Shown here: positions 1 through 7,806 of the stretch, piece by piece
Numbering within the stretch: position 1 is the first letter of the stretch
How the letters are laid out: every line of letters begins with the position of its first letter
Origin: Planctomycetaceae bacterium
GTDB taxonomy: Bacteria > Planctomycetota > Phycisphaerae > Phycisphaerales > SM1A02
Direction of reading: 5' to 3'
NCBI GenBank assembly: GCA_947490615.1
Contig: CANLHK010000006.1
Location: 149,888-213,887 of the forward strand
Length of the DNA stretch: 64,000 bases
Program-made: the position numbers and the translations under genes
The notes under the pieces: model-generated
Seen by the model: the letters and a program-made list of their open reading frames with translations, nothing else
What the model was told of the DNA's origin: nothing
Databases searched by the model: none

Positions 1-469
1 CCGACGCGGTGCTCGCGTTGTGGAGATGGGTGATGATCTCGCTCGAACCGAATCCTTGGATGACGGCGGGGAGTTCGTTCTTGAAGCGCACGAGAACCGG
101 CTCGCCATACTTGGCGATGAAGGTCGGGCCTGGAACGGAGCCGTTGTAGCTCGACCAGTTGCTCAGCCCAAGTTGCGGATGCGGACGCGCCGCCACTTAG
201 CGGACCGACATCTCGTAGTACTTCTGCGGAAGGAACTCATCAAACCGCTGGTGCGCTGCAGGAATGACTGGCGGATCAGTCGGCGAGAGCGTCGTTGGCA
301 CCATCCACTGCGGGAAGGCCAAGCGCTGGATAAACGGAGCCGTCGCAGGACTTGCTGGTGGATCCGAAAGGCGAAACGCCGAAGTCTTGGTGTTGATGAA
401 GAACGCGCCCGAAGCCAGGGCGGAGTACTGCAAAAACCCACGGCGTGAATGTGATGACCCAGGAACCAT
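1..469 (-). pseudogene. Multicopper oxidase 5' part, interrupted by an in-frame stop (runs off the window)
   Basis: Second copy of the multicopper oxidase encoded just to the right. Start ATG is at 467-469 with GGGAG upstream. The leader SRRGFLQYSALASGAFF is twin-arginine-like and matches RRSFAKFSALTSGAFF of the neighbour. After 90 codons the frame meets TAA at 197-199 (YYEM-SVR-stop). The same frame then continues without a gap as VAARPHPQLGLS and on to the copper motif HLHN near base 20, colinear with YYEMVAREVQARPHPQLGLS of the paralogue; the stop sits where the paralogue has Glu94. A single GAA-to-TAA change explains it. Because only the one site is damaged and the rest still reads well, the lesion is either recent, a sequencing error, or a read-through site. 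The C-terminal copper sites lie outside the window. Confidence 0.8.
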
Positions 470-648
470 GGAGAGATCTCCCGCGCTGACGAAGCGCAGT
501 ACTGAAAGACTTGCCCGCTGCGGCAGGCAATTGTTCCAAAGACCGACCAGGCGCACCGCAGGCGTGCATGGCACCTCTGGAAAGCATGTGGGGCGTTGCG
601 CGGCAAGCGCGCGATGCCCGTCTCTCGTTCTCTCTCAGTGTGATGACT

Positions 649-2301
649 CTACTGACCGCTGGCAACGATCTCGAACTTGATCATCATCATGTGATCCTCG
701 TGGACCCCGTTATGGCAGTGCATCACATACTGCCCGATCCAATCGCGGAAACGAAGTGCGACGACCATCTCGTCGCCTCCATGGAGACTAAAGACATCTT
801 TGCGGCCTCCAAGGACACCGCCGTTGATGTTCTGCCCGTTGTAGCGCAGCAGACGACCCTCTTCGACATGAAAGTGAATCGGATGCGCCCAGCCACCAGG
901 AGTGCTGAACTTCCAGATCTCTGGACGGCCCTGCACGACGGTCGCGTCAACGCGATGCTCGTCGAAGAGCTTGTTGTTCACAGCCCACATGCCGTTGCGG
1001 CGATCGAACTTCCAGTCGCGACGCACGGCGCCCGCGGTCGGGATGGTCAACAGCGGGCGAAGGTTCTCGGGAACGCGGCTCGGATCGGCGACAGCTCCAG
1101 GCTGCACGATGAACTTGAGGACACGCGGCGAGGCGTTGAGCGGAAGAAGTGTGTCACGCGGACCACGGCCCGTGTCGTGCTCGCGTCGGTTGACGATGTA
1201 GACCTCGGTGGTCGACGCGGGCAAGGTCGAGAAATCAACGACGATGTCCCAACGCTCGCCAGGACCCATCTCGACCTTGGTCTGCACGATCGGGTGCGGC
1301 AAGAGATTGCCGTCGCTGGCGATGACCTTGAACTCCATCTGATTGGAGAAGCACAAAGTCCAGAAGCGCGCAGGACCAGCGTCGAGCACGCGGAATCGAT
1401 ACTTGCGACGCTTGACCTCGAAGAACGGCTGCACGCGGCCATTCACGAGCCACTTGTCGCCGAGGTACCCATCGAGATCCATCGGATCCATGGTGAGCAC
1501 GCCGTTGGAATCAAAGCGGCGATCGACGAACGCCAGCGGGATGTCGTGGCAATTGTCGGTCTCGCGGCCATTGGGCACGCCACTGGGTAGGCGCAGCGCG
1601 TCTGGGTTTGGATCGAGCTCGTTGCCGCTGTCGATCGCGTCGAAGTTCAGATAGAGGCCAGCGAGGCCGCGGTAGGTGTTCTGTGCGGTGAAATCGAGCG
1701 CGTGATCGTGGTACCACAGCGTGCCCTTGCACTCGTTGATGTCACCACTGCTCGGCCAGTTGGGATAGTGGTGATCCTTGAAATGGCCAGGACCGTAGAG
1801 TTCCCACGGCGCGCCGTCGGACTCGGGCGCGTTGTTCCCGTTGTGGAGATGGGTGATGATCTCTGGTGTTCCAAAGCCCTGCATCACATGCGGCATCTCG
1901 TTGCGAAAGCGAACCATGATCGGGTCGAAGCAACGGGAGATGAAGGTCGGGCCAGGAACACTGCCGCCGTAAGTGGAGAACCTGCTCAACCCAAGTTGCG
2001 GATGCGGGCGTGCCTGCACTTCGCGCGCCACCATTTCGTAGTACTTGGTGGGGACGAACTCGTCATAGCGCTGGTGCGCCTCAGGGATTGGCAGCGGGTC
2101 GAGTCGAACACCTTCCGCAAGAGGAACCGCAAACGGCGCGAAGGCAAGTCGCTGAATGAACGGCGTGGTCGGCGGACTCGCGGGTGCATCCGAGAGCAGG
2201 TTGCGCGTGTGCTTGGTGTTGATGAAGAACGCGCCCGAAGTGAGCGCAGAGAACTTCGCAAACGAGCGCCGTGAGCAAACGTGCTTGTTGATGAAGGACA
2301 T
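649..2301 (-). CDS. Multicopper oxidase (CotA/bilirubin oxidase-like), exported
   Basis: A 550-residue copper oxidase that should couple one-electron oxidation of a phenol, metal or bilirubin-like substrate to O2 reduction outside the cytoplasm. All four copper-binding segments are visible: HLHN (about 151-154), WYHDH (196-200), HPIHFH (about 473-478) and HCHNGVHEDHMM (about 528-539), the last with the Met that usually sits near type 1 copper. A twin-arginine-like leader CSRRSFAKFSALTSGAFF opens the protein, which suits Tat export of a folded cuproenzyme. The ATG at 2299-2301 is chosen because GAGGA precedes it and because the paralogue starts at the same place; an open extension of 52 codons upstream looks non-coding. 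Its damaged paralogue lies immediately downstream. The substrate cannot be told from sequence. Confidence 0.93.
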   Translation of the reverse strand: MSFINKHVCSRRSFAKFSALTSGAFFINTKHTRNLLSDAPASPPTTPFIQRLAFAPFAVPLAEGVRLDPLPIPEAHQRYDEFVPTKYYEMVAREVQARPHPQLGLSRFSTYGGSVPGPTFISRCFDPIMVRFRNEMPHVMQGFGTPEIITHLHNGNNAPESDGAPWELYGPGHFKDHHYPNWPSSGDINECKGTLWYHDHALDFTAQNTYRGLAGLYLNFDAIDSGNELDPNPDALRLPSGVPNGRETDNCHDIPLAFVDRRFDSNGVLTMDPMDLDGYLGDKWLVNGRVQPFFEVKRRKYRFRVLDAGPARFWTLCFSNQMEFKVIASDGNLLPHPIVQTKVEMGPGERWDIVVDFSTLPASTTEVYIVNRREHDTGRGPRDTLLPLNASPRVLKFIVQPGAVADPSRVPENLRPLLTIPTAGAVRRDWKFDRRNGMWAVNNKLFDEHRVDATVVQGRPEIWKFSTPGGWAHPIHFHVEEGRLLRYNGQNINGGVLGGRKDVFSLHGGDEMVVALRFRDWIGQYVMHCHNGVHEDHMMMIKFEIVASGQ

Positions 2302-2661
2302 TGACAATCCTCGGTGCCACCGACGCCAAAGAGGGCAACCCAACGGGGGACGACCACCGCTGTGCGTGACTGGTAGTCTGCGGCCGCTTTGCGACTCGGG
2401 CCCTGTTTTTTGCCAGATTGGAATCTGATCCCGTTGGTGAGCAATCTCGGTAGGCACTTGGGCGCCCCGAACGCCGCTCCTCGATCCTCGCGGACGACAA
2501 TACGGGACTCGCTAGAACAAACTGTCCATTCAAATCGAGCCTGAAAATAGTCGAACACACCCTTGCCCGTTCGAGACATCTCATTACCCTCGTCGTATCA
2601 CGCTCTCCCGAGCGTGCTCACTTGTGGGGCACCCCTGAACCTGCACTCTGAAGGAGCATGC
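2302..2661. other. Divergent intergenic region
   Basis: A 360-base gap between the leftward copper oxidase and the rightward subtilisin. It must hold both promoters. I see ribosome binding sites at its two ends (GAGGA for the oxidase, AAGGAG at 2651-2656 for the peptidase) but no convincing -35/-10 pair and no conserved reading frame. Confidence 0.5.
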
Positions 2662-4689
2662 ATGCGCGCGTCCGTCTTCCTCCTCTCGACCGTCCTCTTC
2701 AACCTCCACGCGAGCGGACTTGCATCCGCGCAAAGCGCACCTGCTCCCGCAGGTCCTGCGATCGACGCCGAGGCAGCGCCCGAGATGTTCATTGCCATCC
2801 CTGGCGTCCGCGAGTTCCGCGGCGTGTTGACAGCGCGGCCGTTGCAGAACTCCGATGCCGATCGTCTGAGCCTCACGATGCGCCAGCTCAACGCGGCGAT
2901 CGACGGCGCGATCCGCGATCTCACCACCTATGAGATTCAGCGCTATGTGCCCGAGACCGACGAGTACCAGATCACGGTGCCCGCGGGCGAGACGGAAAAC
3001 TCCGTCGCCGCGAAACTGATGGCCACGGGAAACTTCCAGTATGTCGAGCCCGACTGGACCGTGTATCCAGTCGGCTGCCCGAACGACGCGAACTTCGCCT
3101 CGCAGTGGCACCACGGCGCGACGCGCATGGCTTCGTGCGCAGCGTGGGATCTGCAAACAGGATCACCGTCCGTCGTCGTCGCGATTTGCGACACGGGTGT
3201 GCGCACGCGCCATGTCGACCTCACGCTCAATCGCCGCGAGGGATACAACGTCACTGCAGCGCGCTGGGAATCCGCGGGCGGACTCATCAACGATGTGAAC
3301 GGTCACGGCACCAACTGCACGGGATGCTCGGCGGGCAACGGCAACAACGCTCTCGGCATCTCAGGAATTGGCTGGAATCTCGGCCATCGCATGATGCGCG
3401 TCACCGACCTCGCCACAGGCAGCGCGTCGATCTCCAACCTCACGACTGCAGCGCGTGTTGCAGCTGATGCAGGTGATCGCGTCGCGAGCGTCAGCTACAG
3501 CGGCGTCACCTCCTCGACCGTGAACTCCACGGGCACCTATGTGCGCAGCAAGAACGCGATGCTGGTGTGGGCGGCGGGCAACGAAGCCACCACCATGACG
3601 GGCAACCGCAACGACGATGTCCTCATCGTCGGCGCGTCGGATTCCAATGATCTCCTGGCGAGCTTCTCGAATCGCGGCTCACTCGTCGATTTCGTCGCTC
3701 CTGGCGTGAGCATCTTTACGACCTCCAACGCAGGCGACACTTCCTACGCGTCGGTCAGCGGCACCAGCTTCTCCTGCCCGATCACGGCTGGACTCTGCGG
3801 ACTGATCTGGTCGCGCAATCCAACGCTGACTCCAGCGCAGGTTGAGTCGATCATCCGCGGTTCCTGCACCGATCTCGGCACCGCCGGACTCGACGACCTC
3901 TACGGATACGGCCGCATCAATTCCAGCGCCGCCATCGCGGCCACGCCACCAGTCAGCGGCGACACCGTGCCGCCTGCGGCGCCGGTCTCGCTGTTGGCGA
4001 CGCCAGGCCAACTCACCGTGAGCCTCAACTGGGCTGCGAACTCCGAGAGCGATCTCGCGGGCTACCGCGTCTATCGCTCGACCACCAACGGCTCGGGCTA
4101 TGTGGAAGTGTCTACCGCACTCGTCACGGGCACCGCGTTCCTGAACTCGGGGCTCACTGGTGGAGTCACCTATTACTATGTGATTCGCGCCCAGGACACC
4201 GCAGGCAACCAGTCTGGCAACTCGATCCAGGCCTTCGCGACGCCCACCGCGCCGCCAACGCCCGTGACCCTCTTCACTGATGGATTTGAATCAGGCAACC
4301 TCACGGTTGGCGGCTGGGTCACGCAAAACGGTCAGGCCACAGCCAGCACGGCTGGGCGCCAAACGGGAACCTGGGGTGCGCGCATCACAGGCACCAGCTG
4401 GCTTGAGAAGTCGCGCTCGACCGTGGGCTACAACACCATCGCTCTTGTGTTCGGCCGCCGCACTTCGGGCATGGATGCTGGTGAGTTCCTCACCATCGAA
4501 TGGTGGAACGGCAGCGCGTGGACCTCGGCTGGCACCGTGAACACGACCGCGTGGGTGACCCAGACCGTGAATCTGCCCGCGGCTGCCGCAGGCAACGCAG
4601 CGTTCAAGTTCCGCTTCCGCACCAATGCCAGCGCGACCAACGAGCGCGGCGACATCGACAATGTGACGCTTCGCGGCACGCCGAACTGA
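2662..4689 (+). CDS. Secreted subtilisin-like serine peptidase (S8) with FN3 domain
   Basis: A 675-residue secreted endopeptidase. Order: signal peptide (about 1-25, ending ASAQ), an N-terminal propeptide-like segment, the S8 catalytic domain with Asp177 (ICDTG), His215 (GHGTN) and Ser369 (SGTSFSC), a fibronectin type III domain (about 440-530, with the usual YRVYRS and YYYVIRA strands), and a C-terminal beta-sandwich domain beginning LFTDGFESG that may bind substrate or aid export. The triad spacing is normal for the family. Start ATG 2662 is set by AAGGAG five bases upstream and by the signal peptide; an in-frame ATG 33 codons earlier has neither. It stands alone, closed by a strong terminator, and faces away from the copper oxidase. 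No C-terminal anchor is seen, so free secretion is likely. Confidence 0.93.
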   Translation: MRASVFLLSTVLFNLHASGLASAQSAPAPAGPAIDAEAAPEMFIAIPGVREFRGVLTARPLQNSDADRLSLTMRQLNAAIDGAIRDLTTYEIQRYVPETDEYQITVPAGETENSVAAKLMATGNFQYVEPDWTVYPVGCPNDANFASQWHHGATRMASCAAWDLQTGSPSVVVAICDTGVRTRHVDLTLNRREGYNVTAARWESAGGLINDVNGHGTNCTGCSAGNGNNALGISGIGWNLGHRMMRVTDLATGSASISNLTTAARVAADAGDRVASVSYSGVTSSTVNSTGTYVRSKNAMLVWAAGNEATTMTGNRNDDVLIVGASDSNDLLASFSNRGSLVDFVAPGVSIFTTSNAGDTSYASVSGTSFSCPITAGLCGLIWSRNPTLTPAQVESIIRGSCTDLGTAGLDDLYGYGRINSSAAIAATPPVSGDTVPPAAPVSLLATPGQLTVSLNWAANSESDLAGYRVYRSTTNGSGYVEVSTALVTGTAFLNSGLTGGVTYYYVIRAQDTAGNQSGNSIQAFATPTAPPTPVTLFTDGFESGNLTVGGWVTQNGQATASTAGRQTGTWGARITGTSWLEKSRSTVGYNTIALVFGRRTSGMDAGEFLTIEWWNGSAWTSAGTVNTTAWVTQTVNLPAAAAGNAAFKFRFRTNASATNERGDIDNVTLRGTPN

Positions 4690-4722
4690 CGGCGGCACGA
4701 GCAGCCAACCCAATCAACTCCC

Positions 4723-4760
4723 GGCGCCTCCGTCCTCGTGACGGAGGCGCCTTTCTTTTT
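4723..4760 (+). terminator. Rho-independent terminator of the subtilisin gene
   Basis: A perfect 11-bp stem (4723-4733 with 4741-4751) around a 7-base loop, followed by a T-rich tract TTTCTTTTT at 4752-4760. Confidence 0.93.
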
Positions 4761-4803
4761 CCGACTGCGAGGCGCGCGCTCGCCGATGTAGGATCGCGCC
4801 CGC

Positions 4804-5634
4804 ATGTCGATCTCGATCCTGATCCTCACCCTGAACGAAGAGCCGAACATCGGCGCCTGCATCGACTCGCTCGCGGGCTTTGACGACATCGTTGTCTTCG
4901 ACAGTCTCAGTAAGGACCGCACCAAAGAGATCGCGCTCGCGCGCGGGACACGCATCGTTGAGCGTCCCTTCGACAACTGGGCTGCCCACCAGAACTGGGC
5001 GATGGATCACATCGACTTCCGCCACCCGTGGGTCTTCTACCTCGATGCCGATGAGCGCATGACACCCGCCCTACGCGCCGAAATCCTGGCGATCGCCAAC
5101 GACTCGTCCCGCACCGAAGTCGCGTATTACTGCGGCCGCATGAACTTCTTCATGGGCAAGTGGATCCGCCATGCCATGCCGCCAGGGATGATCATGCGCT
5201 TCTTCCGACCGCGCTCCATTCGCTTTGAGCGGTTGGTCAATCCAGTCCCCGTGCTCAGCGGACCGCACGGCTACCTCAAGAACTACTTCGAGCACTACAA
5301 CTTCTCGAAGGGTCTCACCGAGTGGTTTGACAAGCACAACAAATACAGCCTCTTCGAAGCAATGGAAGGCATGAAGCTGCGCGGCCAACAGCGCGCTGGC
5401 ATTGGCGCACTCTTCTCGCGCGACAGCTTCGCGCGCCGCCGCGCCATGAAGGAACTCAGCTTCCGATTGCCGTTTCGAACCCTGCTGAAGTTTTGCTACC
5501 TCTACTTCGTGCAGCGCGGATTCCTTGATGGACATGCGGGTTTCACCTACTGCCGACTGCAGGCGATCTATGAGTACATGATCGTGGTGAAGATGCGGGA
5601 ACTCGCGCGCGCCGAGAAGGGCCTGCCGAGTTAG
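4804..5634 (+). CDS. Family 2 glycosyltransferase (WaaE/KdtX-like)
   Basis: A 276-residue cytoplasmic or membrane-associated GT-A glycosyltransferase. It opens with the GT2 nucleotide-sugar fold (ISILILTLNEEPNIGACI), has DSLSKDRT and a DAD metal-binding motif in FYLDADER (about residues 80-87). The wording LARGTRIVERPFDNWAAHQNWA is typical of the lipopolysaccharide core transferases of the WaaE type. A C-terminal region with a short hydrophobic patch (LLKFCYLYFVQRGFLDG) probably touches the membrane. It most likely adds a sugar to a surface glycan, but donor and acceptor cannot be assigned. It follows the terminator and starts its own transcript; the next gene begins 29 bases later. Confidence 0.88.
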   Translation: MSISILILTLNEEPNIGACIDSLAGFDDIVVFDSLSKDRTKEIALARGTRIVERPFDNWAAHQNWAMDHIDFRHPWVFYLDADERMTPALRAEILAIANDSSRTEVAYYCGRMNFFMGKWIRHAMPPGMIMRFFRPRSIRFERLVNPVPVLSGPHGYLKNYFEHYNFSKGLTEWFDKHNKYSLFEAMEGMKLRGQQRAGIGALFSRDSFARRRAMKELSFRLPFRTLLKFCYLYFVQRGFLDGHAGFTYCRLQAIYEYMIVVKMRELARAEKGLPS

Positions 5635-5663
5635 CACGCGACGCGGCTCGATATGCTGCGTCC

Positions 5664-7748
5664 ATGCTCTCCTGCTCTCGCTTCGTGATCGCGCTCCTGG
5701 TTCTTACGGCTTCGCTTGCTCACGCCGAGGAAGGCATGTGGCTTCCCAACGCGATCCCTGCGGAAGCACTGAAGGCGAAGTACGGATTCACGGGCACACC
5801 GCAGCTCTTTGAACACCTGCAGAAATCCGCCGTGCGCGTTTCAACGGGCGGATCGGGATCCATCGTGTCTGCGGGCGGCCTCGTCATGACCAACCACCAT
5901 GTCGGCAGCGACATGCTTGCCAAACTCTCGACACCCGAACGCGACTTGTTGAAGACGGGTTTCCACGCCAAGACACTCGCGGAAGAACTCCCCTGCCCTG
6001 ACATCGAGTTGGATGTCCTCTGGTCGATCGAGGATGTCACCGCCCGTGTGCACGACGCCGCCAAGGGGCTGAGCGACGCCGCCGCTGCTGGCGCTGCGAA
6101 ACGCAAGGCCGTCGCGCAGATCGAAGACGAGAGCGAGCAGACCACAGCGTTGAAGAGCGAAGTCGTGACGCTCTATCAAGGCGGTCGCTACCACCTCTAC
6201 CGCTCTAAGACTTACCGCGATGTTCGACTGGTGTTCGCACCCGAAACCGCGATCGCGTTCTTTGGCGGCGATGCCGACAACTTCGAGTTCCCTCGCTTTG
6301 ATCTCGACTGCTGCTTCTTTCGCATCTATGAGAAGGGCGCGCCGCTGCAGGCCGAGCACTTCTTGTCGTGGGATCGTGACGGCGCCAACGCGAACGAACT
6401 CGTCTTTACCTGGGGCCATCCTGGCTCTACGAATCGGCTCTACACCGCCGACCATGTGGCCTTCTTGCGCGATATCGAAGAGCCCGCGTCCTTGCGCCGA
6501 CTCTGGCGCAATGAGGTTCGCCTCATGACCTTCATGGGCCGAAGTGCAGAGAACGCCCGCATCGCGCGAGAAGACTTCTTTGGCACGCAGAACAGTCGTA
6601 AGGCGACGCAGGGCCTCGTCGACGCGCTGCAAGATCCCGCGTTGGTTGCCTCAAAGCGCGCGGAAGAAGCGGCGCTGCTTGACAGGTTGAAGGGAAAGCC
6701 CGAAGCAGCGCAGTTTGAACGCGGCCGCGCCATGGTGCGAGCGTCGCTTGACGCATCGTCCCGTCTCGCGCGCGACTATCTCCCCTTGGAACGACGCTTC
6801 CGCGCGGGTGATCTCGCTGCGTTGGCGCGCACAATTGTGCGGCTCAACAGCGAGCAACGAAAGCCCAGCGCGGATCGCCTTCCTGAGTATGGTGATGCGG
6901 GTCGCGAGACGCTCGAGACCATGCTCTACTCGCCCGCGCCGATTCACGCGGCACTCGAGATTGAGCGGCTGACTTCGTGGCTCTCTGGCCTTGCCGAAGA
7001 ACGCGGCCTCGACGATCCGCTGGTCCGCAAGGTGCTCGCTGGCATGAGCCCGCGCGCACGCGCCACGGCGCTGGTCCAATCGACCGCGCTCGCAGAGGTC
7101 GCTTCCCGCAAGGCGCATGTCGCGCTCTCAAGTCGCGCGCTCGCTGACGCCACCGACTCGATGATCCAGTTCGCGCTGCTGCTCGACGCCGAAGCGCGCC
7201 GCGCGCGCAAGGCGTGGGAAGATGAGGTCGAGAGTCCGCAGCGACTCGGCTACGCAGAGATTGCGACAGCGCGCTTTGCTGCGTTAGGTGACAGCACCTA
7301 TCCCGACGCGACCTTCACCCTTCGAATGAGCTACGGCACCGTGCAAGGGTGGACGACCGATGCAGGCCAGGAGATCGCTCCCTGTACGACGCTCGGCGGG
7401 ACCTTTACTCGCGCGACGGAGCGCGAAGGTGATCCTGCCTTCGAACTGCCCTCCACTTGGCTCGCCGCGAAGACCAAACTCAAGAGTGACACCCCCTTCA
7501 ACTTCGTGACGACCAACGACATCATCGGAGGCAACTCAGGTTCGCCCGTGGTCGATGCCGACGGCGAAATCGTTGGGCTCATCTTCGACGGCAACCTCGA
7601 CAGCCTCGCGGGCGATGTCGTGTTTGACATCACCCGCAATCGCGCGGTCGCCGTCGATGCGCGCGGAATGTTGGAGGCGATGCGCACGGTCTATGGCGCT
7701 GGCGCACTCGTCGACGAGATGACCAAGCCGATCGCGTCTCCGAAGTAG
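5664..7748 (+). CDS. S46 family dipeptidyl-peptidase (DPP7/DPP11-like)
   Basis: A 694-residue exported serine exopeptidase of the S46 family, which removes dipeptides from the N-termini of oligopeptides. After a signal peptide (about 1-21) the mature protein begins EEGMWLPNAIP, the hallmark N-terminus of S46 enzymes. The chymotrypsin-like catalytic residues are visible: His in TNHHVG (residue 78 or 79) and Ser625 in GGNSGSPV, with a conserved FGGDADNFEFPRFDLD segment in between. Length is normal for the family. The residue that sets acidic versus hydrophobic preference cannot be read with confidence. It sits between the glycosyltransferase and an M28 peptidase fusion, so this stretch probably serves extracellular peptide use. 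Confidence 0.93.
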   Translation: MLSCSRFVIALLVLTASLAHAEEGMWLPNAIPAEALKAKYGFTGTPQLFEHLQKSAVRVSTGGSGSIVSAGGLVMTNHHVGSDMLAKLSTPERDLLKTGFHAKTLAEELPCPDIELDVLWSIEDVTARVHDAAKGLSDAAAAGAAKRKAVAQIEDESEQTTALKSEVVTLYQGGRYHLYRSKTYRDVRLVFAPETAIAFFGGDADNFEFPRFDLDCCFFRIYEKGAPLQAEHFLSWDRDGANANELVFTWGHPGSTNRLYTADHVAFLRDIEEPASLRRLWRNEVRLMTFMGRSAENARIAREDFFGTQNSRKATQGLVDALQDPALVASKRAEEAALLDRLKGKPEAAQFERGRAMVRASLDASSRLARDYLPLERRFRAGDLAALARTIVRLNSEQRKPSADRLPEYGDAGRETLETMLYSPAPIHAALEIERLTSWLSGLAEERGLDDPLVRKVLAGMSPRARATALVQSTALAEVASRKAHVALSSRALADATDSMIQFALLLDAEARRARKAWEDEVESPQRLGYAEIATARFAALGDSTYPDATFTLRMSYGTVQGWTTDAGQEIAPCTTLGGTFTRATEREGDPAFELPSTWLAAKTKLKSDTPFNFVTTNDIIGGNSGSPVVDADGEIVGLIFDGNLDSLAGDVVFDITRNRAVAVDARGMLEAMRTVYGAGALVDEMTKPIASPK

Positions 7749-7806
7749 TGACGCTGCGAAAGGCCCGCGCAGCATGGCGATCCTCGGTCGCCGCTACTCT
7801 GCGCGC

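Noticed and set aside
511..2274. Long plus-strand frames antisense to the copper oxidase
   Set aside because: They lack ribosome sites and family motifs; the minus strand carries all copper ligands.
2563..2661. 33-codon N-terminal extension of the subtilisin gene
   Set aside because: No ribosome site and it would bury the signal peptide.
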